DNA from: Strigamia acuminata
Lineage: Eukaryota; Arthropoda; Chilopoda; Geophilomorpha; Linotaeniidae
Assembly (NCBI GenBank): GCA_949358305.1
Contig: OX442314.1
Coordinates: 20,639,060-20,703,059 of the forward strand
Direction: 5' to 3'
DNA length: 64,000 nucleotides
The notes beneath the pieces are model-generated. The model made no database searches. It saw nothing but the letters and a program-made list of their open reading frames with translations, and had not been told where the DNA came from. A program made the translations under genes and the position numbers. Of the stretch, positions 54,364 through 64,000 are shown in pieces (position 1 is the first letter of the stretch; each line of letters starts with the position of its first letter).

Positions 54364-57132
54364 GGTTCTGCAACAAATTAAACAAAAATATTTCTTAAAT
54401 AAAAAAATTATATGCAAAAACCCAAGAATTTATTTCACTCACTTAATTTTTAAAATTTTTAATTCTCTCAAAAATTATATTTTAAAAATGTCAATAAAAT
54501 CTTCCCAATTACCTCACTCTAAAAAAAACTTACAACGCACAATGCTAAGACATCACCTTTTACAAAAACCACAACAAAAAAAATTCAAATTTCCATCGTA
54601 GCAAATTTGCATATTTCCATTTCCTCCAGCTAAAAATAAATAAACCAAACACTAAAATATAAATTTTTATTTATCGATAATATTAAACATTAAAATAAAA
54701 AACAACAAATATTATTTTAAAAATAACTTGTTTACAGGAAGATGATACGTAAACATCAACTCATAGTTATCACATTTGCCACATTTTCCCTAAGTGTGCA
54801 TTAAATGCAGGTGAAAATTAATTGTAAACCGAGTGAAATTAACAACAGCAGATGGTTGGACATTTGCAAGCGCTTCGTTTCACCGTTTCTCTCTCTCGCT
54901 CTCATTCTCTTCCTGCTTCCCTCCACATGCGGGCACCGGTGAACATAATCTATGTCCCGGTCATACGAGTCATGTCTGGTGTCGCTGGTAATAGACGCTC
55001 GCTGAAGTGACAACGAAGGAGAGCACGCGCTTTCCTATATGGACCTTGTGACCTAACAATGTTCTACACCAAGTGTACAATTTATGATCCCAAATGCGCC
55101 AGCCAAACACCGCTCGGCAGTAATGAAACTATCACATTGGTATTTCACCAAATTTTCAAAACAAAAGTGAACCCGATGTATGTATTATTTTATTAAGCAA
55201 CTCAAATATCAAATTTGATAAACAAAAAAAAATTTAAAAAAAAATTCTTTGTATCTCATTTTTTTTAAAAATCGTTTTATTTTTAAATTTAACCCTTACT
55301 TTATTTCCTTCATTGATAAATTCCACCCATGGAATGTAACAATTCCCCACACAATAAATTGAGTCACCTCATTAACCAAATTTAAGGAGTAGCACTGGGA
55401 ACTTCAATGCAATTCTTCAACGTGACAAATTAATTTTTTTTTCTTTAAAATTAATACTTTAAAAACATTTTTTTCTCCAATTAAAAACATTCAAATCTCA
55501 ACTCACTTCCTAATTAACTTCATATTTGCCAACATCCTTCGATGAATGCATAAACAAAGCGCACGAACGCTGAGAACTAACAAATTTCTCAAACAATACA
55601 GGTAAAAACTAATTAGTAAATTTTAAATTTCACTAGAAATTGTTATGATTAATTATCCAACAGCGCACAAAAGCGCGCGCCATATCAACCACCATCTCCA
55701 GGTGAGAAACAAAAGTCACGTGGCCACTTACGAACAACTCATTAATCATCATCACCTTAGCAGATAAGAACAAACAATATTGCTCCGAGCCATATTGCTT
55801 CTTTAGATAGAAGAAAAATATAAAAAAAAAAAAAAAAATCCTATTCAAAATTCAAATTTACATAAACTGATGTTAGCAAGGCGAAATCCGAATTGTATTG
55901 CAACGCGCACTACCAATCCCAATCCATACCATTCATTTCAACACAACATTTATCATTTGCAATATTCGCACTCAAAAAAAATCTCATTTCCAATTCTTAT
56001 TTTATATATCCAAACCTTACCCCCATAAACACCCTTTTCAAAACTTTTCTAAAGGAAAAAAAATCCATATTTGAGCTTCAAAAATTCCCCGTGTTCATTC
56101 AGCCATCAGCAACATCGCAATTCTTTTGTGTCCACCCATCCTGAAGAACCAAAGAAAAGAAGAAAAAAGAAAAAAGAAAAAAAGAAAAAAAAAAACCTCA
56201 TGGTTCCATCTCACCCCATCATGAAAACACCAGTGACATTCTCATTCGAAACACCTACAACTGTCCACATTACCACCAGACCCACCTTCCTCGAACGAAA
56301 AACTCCAATAGAAAAAAAAAATATGGGCACGAGGAATTCCAAAAGATGGAATGCGAAAAATAAAAAAAATAAAAAAAAAAATATAAAAGTTATAAACAAA
56401 GCACATTGAATTTTCTAAACAGTTCCAACATGCCAACCTTTAAAAAGCACGCGCACTAAATCCATATCCACTTAATACTGTCTACCCATAAGAATAAACT
56501 TTCAAAAACTGGCTGTGAAAGCAATTTCCTGACTGCCATTTTCTTTGTCCATTTTTTTCTTTCTAATAGTGATAAACTATGGCGGCATTGCCATTGCCAC
56601 TTATTATCTTTTTTTCTTGTTTTACTTTGAGCAATAATATGCTTTAGCCCTTGGTCACAGCTGTTACTTGACCTCCAGTTATACAAGTGAACAATGTCAA
56701 CCTTAGGGCAATAACTAGACCAAAGAATGCTCTAACTAGTAGAATCCACAGTGCCCTTAAGGTTATAAAAAAAAGGCTTTAAAATTTCAACATATCCAAG
56801 TACAGAGGACAATATTCAATCATCTCTCCACTTTGAAAACTTAATCAAAGGCACAACTTGTTTCATGTCAAAATGTCTTAGTTATCAGCTGCAGGCAACG
56901 AGAAAGTAGATTGGCTGATTGCACAAGGCTAAAGGAAGGAAAGAAAGCAGAAAAAAATTCAAACAGGAAAGTAATAGCGCAGCGAGGAAGATAGTTATTG
57001 GCATGGCATAAAGTTCTCAATTGATGTAGCTCATCTCCCTAAGGACATCTCTTCCAAGTCACAAAAACAAGAGGCATCGCAAGACGACCTTGTCTTAACC
57101 TTATTCTAACCTAATCGTAGGCCTATCTCTAT

Positions 57133-57159
57133 AATAATAACTAATAATAATAATAATAA
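57133..57159. repeat. AAT-rich microsatellite
   Basis: Repeated AAT/TAA units interrupted once by a C (ATAATAATAACTAATAATAA and continuing). Confidence 0.85.
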
Positions 57160-60091
57160 CCACCAGAAATATATTTAACAATACCATATACCGGTATATT
57201 GCTTTTCACTTAATGCATTCCAAAATGTATAGCATTTTGTGGAATTACTTATATTATTTGTACATTAAATAATGCATTTAATACAATTGAAAAATATGCA
57301 TTCATATTTGACAAATAATAATATTGGGAGTGCATTTCATAATACATTTTGTATGTACGGTATTATTAAGATTTCAAAATAATTGCAATAGGAAAGTAAT
57401 AACAATTTTCAAGTGCCAAAATTTAAAGTTGTGAATGTAAATCAGCGGTTTTTGTTCACCATAAATTTAGAATGTAATTTTAAAAAACTAGGAGGAAAAA
57501 ATGGAAGACAAAAAGTTAGAAAATGAGCTAATGTGAGAAAGATATAAAAAACCAGCAAAGAAAAAAATAGACCCCTCTTATATGCAATTTTAAAACTTTT
57601 AAAGCACCAAGCCATGTTGTAGAGAATGGATTTGCCCTTTTTTTTAAATGTTGGAGATGTCGTCCCCATCTTTATTTCAAATTTAAACCTTTACCTAACC
57701 TCAGCTAAAAAATTTTCTCATAAAAAAAATGTAAAATAAATTCACCACTTTTTAAAAAAACATTCTTTTCCGCTGAATTTTTCATTCAAGTTAAAAATAA
57801 AAAATAAAAAATAAAATTCAAAACTTCCTTCTTTATGTCAGATCAAATTTTTGACTTTCTGGAATTTCAGTAGAAATATTTCTTAATCTTTATACTTTGA
57901 GTGTTTAATTATTCACGCAAATGTAAGTGCAGTTAAGTGCACCATTATATTATTAAGTCGCGCGTACGAATATTTGCACTGTGCAACACCATTGTTACGT
58001 GCGATTGGTATTGTCGTACATAAGAATGTTGCGCGTATTATTGGATATAAATTAAAACGGTAGTAAAATTTTTATAAATTTATTTAAACGATGTGTTCGT
58101 TGCACTTTCATTATCATTTACACATGAATTCTCCACATTTTCAAACATTAATTTAAAAATTCTTATTCCAATCCATATAAAAGTCAATAAATAAGAAAAG
58201 AGAAGAACGTTTCTTTGCAAACTAATCCATTCAAACCAACAATTCCTTCGTGTACATTACGCTAATAGAAAATGATTGATTTCTGGCAAGTAATAAGAAA
58301 ACAACTTGTTCATGTAAAGCAACACAATTTTTAATACATTGTATAAATAGCATCAAATTTACGACTTATCCCTACAACGATTTGCAGCCATGCCAAGAAA
58401 ATTAATTAAACATTTTTATGGAACTATGAACTCAGATTCATTCCTCACCCATCACCTATTTTCTCCACTTTTTATTCCTCCATCATCCCATAAAACAACT
58501 TTTTCTCGTGTGCAATTGCCACTAATCAAAGACTAATATCTTTAGCAACAGTGCAAATTCCGTCATTAATCTTCGAGCAGTTCAATTATGTAAATCCTAC
58601 AACTGCCCTAAATTACTTTTCATTTTCACTTTTACAAAACCTCCACAAACCCATTCATTAGCATACAAACTGCCAAATTTGTGTCCATCATTGTCAATTG
58701 CCACATTAATTTGCCATTAATCCCTATATTAAATTGATTTTTAAATCTATATTTTCAAACTTTTTAATTCCAAACCTCAACTCAACTCAACCACCAAAAT
58801 TAAAAAGGACATTTAATTTACGAATCACGATTAACACCAAAACTCACAAGTCATTGCACAAACAAACAACTTCCAAACTCAACTATTTCATTAGTAAAAA
58901 AACCAACAAAAAAAAACTCTTTATCCAAAACGTAGTTTACTCTTAAATCACCACACATACAAAAAATTTTTTATCAGAAACCAAACAAGTGTGGTAAAAT
59001 ATCCAGTCATTCATCAACTTCTTGAAAAAGTTAATTACTTACCACGTGAATTTAAGTAATGGCTTTTAACTGCATTATTGGACAGTCTTCATTGATCTCT
59101 TAAAAGTTAGAGGAAAACTAAAGAATTTAAGCTACAGTCAAAAAACAAGCGAGTTTGCTGCCATCACACTTCACTGCACAACCCATGTGATGCGCAGTGC
59201 AGTGAGCATAATTGTTGCGAGCAACACTGCCAATAAAACACAAAAATATATCTCTAAGTTTGGAATTTTATATGAATTCCGTGAACAGCTCTGTCGTAAA
59301 TTCACAAAATGAAAACCCCAAATTTATTTAGCCCCCAGGAGCCACAAAACAACTTCAAACGACCCAGGTGCAAGCCCGCGCGCGTTAGACGTTACTTATA
59401 CATGCAAAGTTGTATGAAAACTATTTTTGATTCCAGCCATTTTATCAGAATCGTTACAATTCAAACAAAAAAATTGCGAACACAAAAGAGTAAAAGCCCC
59501 CCACCACCACCGAACATTTCCTCGATAAAGACAAACTTAAGATTCTATAATCCAAATTTCCCAAGCCGTTTTCAAAAAGGAATAATAGAGCTTGCACATT
59601 GAGTTATCTCAATTATGAAATGTTGCAGGAAAAGATTAAGAGGGCAAATTTTCCCGGATGCAGCGCTAATAATGGTGTGCTCCCACTGGGACCTCGTCGA
59701 GTCAAAAGACAAGGAGTTAGTTCGCAAGCCAAACACTGCAGGGAAAGCGGTGTGAAAATTGGAACCTAAGTAAAACGAGGCTGAATAATCCAATTAGCAA
59801 CCAACACAAATAGGACTAACACCCCGTCTTAGTGCTACTAAACTCCGCACGATACTGCAATTTATAACCATAATGTCGTCGCATTAAAATAACCTCGTTT
59901 CAATTCTTTTTTTCCAACGGGCCGTTGACTGATATCCTGCTTGCAGCAACTTAAGTGGCTTCAAACAAAGATGCAATTACCTTTCTAAACTCCCATTGAA
60001 CCAACTTTTCTAAGTGGATAAATTAATAATTATAATATTTAATCATTTTTTTTCTTCGTGTTTGTATCAAGTTTTTAAACATTTATGAGGC

Positions 60092-60133
60092 GTAATCAAT
60101 TTTGTACGAGTTGTAATCAATTTTACTCGTCGG
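60092..60133. repeat. 21-bp imperfect tandem duplication
   Basis: GTAATCAATTTTGTACGAGTT is followed directly by GTAATCAATTTTACTCGTCGG; the first 12 bases are identical. Confidence 0.8.
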
Positions 60134-61480
60134 TTTGTTGTTTTTTAATTTGTCGGCACTGGTAAAGATTTACTCACTTGAAAAGAATTGTAAATGTAAA
60201 GATAGATGGATTTTACAACTTTGGAAATTAGATTTACAATCAATTGAAAATTAGTTTTTCTCAATCTATTAACAATCTAGGAAAGAGATTCCATATTGTG
60301 CCCATCGGTTCTAAATTGGACTGTTTTAGACATTACTTTCTGTTCTCAGTTCAAATTTTATACAATTTTTCTTGTTCCTGACTGTATTTTACCTTGTTCC
60401 TGTTACATTTCAGATGTTTAAATGTTACATTTAAATTTCATGTATTTTCTTGCTTTTACATTATTCTTACAATCATTGTGAAATGACAAGTTTTCATTTC
60501 AGACATTTACAACACATTCCCATATGACAGAAAACTGGTTGGAAAAATAACATTTCAAACGTAAGATTTACAACTTATTGGAAATATTAATTTTTAACTC
60601 TAGAATTTACTACTAATTTTCACAAGTTTAGTAATATGTGGATATTTCCAACATATTTCCATCAAATTTTCACACGATAGTAAATTCAAATTTTCCATAT
60701 CCATTTCCAACTTGAAAATGTTTAGAAATTCACTTTTTTTTTCATTGGAAGCTAAACACACAGCAACGAACTGCAAGTCAGTCGTTATTTGCTTTAATTT
60801 AAATTAAATTTGAGCCGCAGCGCACACCCAATGCAAATTTCTAGAAATGTACACAGCCTCTTGATAAATTATGCCCCTTGATAAATTAAAACAACTGTCC
60901 GCTTAAACCTGATAGTAAAATCCAATTTCAACGCGAACCACAGCAGGAATTTCGCTCGACCAATAGTCGAATGATAAGAGACGATTCATCAGGTGCCATG
61001 TTAAAACGACCAATACCTCAATGCAAAACCACCGAACAAACGCTTCGCCATTCCACACTCAAGCTAATTTCAACACTCTAATGGACAAGAAAACCATTCG
61101 CATATTTTTCAACCTTCAGTGCGCAGAGTACTTTGAGCAAGTTGAAAGCTTTTTTTTCTCTCACTCTTATTTCCCTTCTGCCCTTTCAACATTTCCACTT
61201 ACTACACAAAAATTGAACACATTTAAAGGGCATGAAACCCTCTCACTTACTTCAATTTTTCAAAATTTTTCTTTAGCGCCAAACGCTGCTGTCTCTGGGT
61301 GTCAATAACTGTCACTTAGCGAAACAAATGGATCAAATCTGAATTTAAATTGGCTCACTTGATGCAATTGAAGAAAACAAGAACACTGGGATTTAAAGAA
61401 CTTATTAAAATTCATTTAATCAAACCACAGCTAATGTTCGAGTCATTCAAGTAAAACTTACTAAAAACAAAACAGAAAAC

Positions 61481-61605
61481 GCGTTCACAAAGTCATCTTT
61501 ATGCTGTTAAACATGTTCTGTTGTTTAAATGTCGTGCGCATGCCCACTGAGACTGAAAAAAGACTAAATCGGCCGCCATTTTTGAAGTTAAAAGTCTATA
61601 TTATT
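61481..61605 (-). mobile_element. TA-flanked terminal-inverted-repeat MITE, copy 4 (inverted, one end unclear)
   Basis: On the minus strand this copy reads ACTTCAAAAATGGCGGCCGA, then TTTAGTCTTTTTTCAGTC, TCAGTGGGCATGCGCACG, and ends in a terminal repeat whose plus-strand form at 61481 is GCGTTCACAAAGTCAT. The core is the closest match to copy 3. The outer end near 61605 is not recognisable and may be truncated or diverged. Confidence 0.6.
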
Positions 61606-61879
61606 TTAAAAATATGGCTAGGGTAATAATATGTAGAAGTACTGCTTCTTTGCAGCCATTTGATGCTCTAGTTTTATATTCTTTTCTTTTTTTTCTTTGT
61701 TTTTTAAAGTGTAGTTGCCAGTAATTTATGCTGCAATCAATCCTTGTGTCAAGACTTCTTTAACTTACAATATGTAAATCTACACTGACCGATTACTCTG
61801 TTCCCCAACCCCATAAAAGAAAATCATTACTTCCTAGCAGTTCCTCCCAAAAGAACAAGAGAAGGAAAAAAATCCTATA

Positions 61880-61957
61880 CTCTCCTCAGTCAGGTTTAAA
61901 CCTGTGATCCCTGAGCCGTGATGTAAAAGCACTAACCACTTAACCACAAGGTTGGCA
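61880..61957 (-). repeat. tRNA-derived SINE fragment or tRNA pseudogene
   Basis: On the minus strand the sequence has a polymerase III A-box-like GTGGTTAAGTGG (61936-61947) and, about 32 bases downstream, a B-box-like AGGTTTAAACCTG (61892-61904) forming a self-complementary T-arm. Spacing and order fit a tRNA. I could not pair a complete acceptor stem or anticodon arm, so it is more likely a SINE head or a decayed tRNA than a working gene. Confidence 0.5.
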
Positions 61958-62165
61958 GATGATACTTGAAGTAGACAATATGGGTTAGCAATTTGCAGGC
62001 TCAACATGCAAAGACACGTCTTTTTTGTTGACGGCAAAGTATTTAGGCTTAAACTAAAAAAAATTCTTCACTTTTTAAATCCTCTTTTTCGTCTTTTAAG
62101 AACAAAAATTCCCTAAGTAACTTGTTTATCCGAACATATTTAATTTAAGATATACATTGAGTGTA

Positions 62166-62378
62166 CAGTCGTGGACAAAAAAAAACTTCCCTTCAGTTTA
62201 GGTGTTTTAATTTTATCTACCAGGTGGCATAAAAATCCATTGAGATTCAATGACATCAATCTTGACCCGGTCTCTCGTCTTGCCCTAGCAACAGTATTAA
62301 AAGATAGACCGTGCAAATAATAATAGATAAACATAAAACAGCTAAACTAAAGGAAAGTTTTTTTTTTGTTCACGACTG
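62166..62378. mobile_element. Tc1-like foldback MITE
   Basis: The 213-bp element is flanked by TA at 62164-62165 and 62379-62380. The left end reads CAGTCGTGGACAAAAAAAAA and the right end, reverse-complemented, reads CAGTCGTGAACAAAAAAAAA; both arms continue with CTTCCCTTCAGTTTAGGTGT or CTTTCCTTTAGTTTAGCTGT and on to TTTATCTA. CAGTCGTGG(A/C)CAAAA is a common Tc1-type end. The centre (about 62225-62315) is non-repetitive and non-coding. Confidence 0.85.
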
Positions 62379-64000
62379 TACGTGTATTAACATTAACGAT
62401 TGTATTCGCATTCATCATTGCAGCTGTGAGATATCTATGGTGTAATATTCTGCAATCTCATCCCGGTCTTGACTATAACTCTTCTCATTTATTTATAAAA
62501 AGAGAAGAAAAAAGGCACAAAGAAATAAATATTTACACAAAAAAATAAAAATAAAAATCATATTAGTAAGAGATAAAACAAATCACGTATATTCGACTGA
62601 AAAACTGCAGCTATTCTTGCTGAAAATGGTCGAAAACGTGCAGCGAATAGTATTCTAGACGTTTCCATTCTTACACCTTTAAAAAAAAGCTATTCCAAGT
62701 TACATGTTGCATACAAAACACGAAATTATGAAATAAAAATTAATTAAAGCACATTTCACTCTCTCGGTGCAATATTACAAACACTTGTTATTAAACTCGC
62801 GGTAGAAAATTAGACCATTTATGCTCCATTTTTGATTAAAGGGTCGAAAAACAAACAAACAACAACACTTTACGTCGTTATTCCAGAGTGTAGTGCAATT
62901 TTGCAAAAATATGTTCCTTCGATATAAAACATTAACGACAAACATGTAAATTCCCACCCAACCGAGAGTATAGATCTATCGAAATGACAAATTATTTAAA
63001 CAACATAAATATTTATCATTACCAGACCACCGCCATCAATAATAGATGATTTCCAACTACATACAAATTTCCATCATTATAATCTCCCCTCAAAAACATC
63101 CTGTATAAGCAATTTCATTAACGAGCAAATAAACCTAAAAAAAATTAAGAAAAAACTCACTCAAACCTCATTTATGTCGAAACAAGCTTCTCTGCAAATT
63201 AAAGTAGATGCGCACAAACCCCAAGTATAGTAACACACAGCTGCAACACGAATTTTTTTGTTTTATATTTTTCTCTTTCTTTTTTTTAATTCATGCGTAA
63301 AATTTACTTCATCAACAATCGCTATTGATCGTTATCGCACATCTTTGATATTGTTTACAGCACCTGTTGGCAGAAAAAGCATTCTATTCTCCTTCCTTCA
63401 TTCGCATCTGATAAAGCCACACGCTTGTTGATTAATGAAACTGTTTCTAGCAAATGCTTTAGTGGCGCGCGCTTCTCGCACGAGACGAATTCTTCATCTC
63501 ATGCACAACGAGTTTTAACGAGATTCGACACTGGAATGACGTCACTTAGCTTCGTGCATTTTTTTTCTTTTCCACCTGTCTGAACGAGGGAAGCCCTCGG
63601 GCACCCGTTCGATGCGCATGGGCGTGACAGTTCCCTTCAGAGTAAAGTAAGGTTGGGCTTCTCTCACTGTCTTGATAGTCTTCTTGCAAGAGTTCTTTCC
63701 CTTAAATCCTTCGCAAGCTCACAAACTTTTTAAATCCCTTCTTGCCATCAGCAGTGAATAAAAAAAAAGTTTCCACCTTTCAAACTTTCAATTTTTTTCA
63801 GTAACCTGCTCTGATCTCGTAATAAATCCAACAAAAAATGTACAAAAAATAAAAATCAAATTAAACGAGTGATCCCAACATACGGAAATGCTCTCATTCT
63901 TGACACACAAGATAAATACTTTTCTTTTTAAATTGTCTTTTAATTTCACACAAATTCTGCATTTTACTATCAGATTTTACTAAGTGTTCTTATTCTTTTG

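Larger units (their letters stand above)
1..54367 (-). other. CELF/Bruno-family gene locus, 5' part (partial gene span)
   Basis: Three collinear, phase-compatible exons on the minus strand (54192-54367, 17594-17676, 6446-6494) join into one reading frame of 101 complete codons with no stop. They encode the N-terminus and the whole of RRM1 of a CELF/Bruno RNA-binding protein. Family members normally have about 450-550 residues with RRM1 and RRM2 close together, a long linker and RRM3, so most of the coding sequence lies left of the window. All three introns have GT-AG borders. Intron sizes are 36,515 bp, 11,099 bp and at least 6,445 bp, so about 99.5% of the visible span is non-coding. Large introns are known for this gene family in vertebrates. 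No symbol is given because the species and the one-to-one ortholog are unknown. Confidence 0.9.
54368..64000 (-). other. Upstream region of the CELF start-codon exon: intron and/or 5' flank, exon(s) not located
   Basis: A good acceptor (T-rich tract then TTTGTTGCAG at 54368-54377 on the minus strand) immediately precedes the start-codon exon, so transcription begins further right and at least the near part of this region is intron. I cannot pinpoint the upstream exon or promoter. Named contents are a Tc1-like foldback element (62166-62378), a tRNA-derived fragment (about 61880-61957), one minus-oriented copy of the TA-flanked family (61481-61605), a 21-bp imperfect duplication (60092-60133), an AAT-rich run (57133-57159) and a CpG-richer patch (about 63460-63640). 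Confidence 0.7.

Noticed and set aside
54378-54417. Upstream Met giving the extended start [18 protein letters not shown] before MNSQ.
   Set aside because: The extra residues come from the polypyrimidine tract of the preceding intron, upstream of a strong TTTGTTGCAG acceptor; they would be spliced out.
61880-61957. Functional tRNA gene.
   Set aside because: A complete acceptor stem and anticodon arm cannot be paired; only the promoter boxes and T-arm are convincing.

Overview
This is a very AT-rich, gene-sparse window from an animal nuclear genome. Long spliceosomal introns with GT-AG borders, polypyrimidine tracts, simple repeats and small inverted-repeat transposons rule out a prokaryote or organelle. 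I recognise one gene: a CELF/Bruno-family (CUGBP-Elav-like) RNA-binding protein on the minus strand. The protein sequence is closest to the CELF1/2/Bruno branch. It lacks the small loop insertion of vertebrate CELF1/2 and reads DSENRN where they read DSEKNN/DSEKSN. This suggests an invertebrate, but the species cannot be told from what I can see.

Layout, in transcript order from right to left. 54368-64000 is upstream sequence that ends in a splice acceptor, so at least one more 5' exon exists and is not identified. 54192-54367 is the exon with the probable start codon and the first two thirds of RRM1. 17677-54191 is a giant intron of about 36.5 kb. 17594-17676 is an 83-bp exon completing the RNP1 motif. 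6495-17593 is an intron of about 11.1 kb. 6446-6494 is a 49-bp exon carrying the end of RRM1. 1-6445 is the start of another intron; RRM2, the linker and RRM3 must lie beyond base 1. Only 304 coding bases, giving 101 complete codons plus one base, are visible.

The rest is intron or upstream DNA. It holds small non-autonomous DNA transposons. One is a mariner-like foldback element (30474-30683) and one is a Tc1-like foldback element (62166-62378). A third group is a dispersed terminal-inverted-repeat family with a conserved core, seen at 74-245, 41859-42062, 50133-50297 and around 61481-61605. A short foldback element (31416-31538) shares that family's ends but not its core. There is also a tRNA-derived fragment (about 61880-61957), a 20-bp tandem array (5574-5790) and several short tandem repeats and poly-A runs. 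No second protein-coding gene, rRNA, functional tRNA or CRISPR array could be supported. The many short open reading frames look like chance frames in intron sequence.

The best candidates for something undescribed are the TA-flanked transposon family with its shared core and the possibility of hidden 5' exons, promoters or regulatory elements of the CELF gene. I found no evidence of a new gene system.
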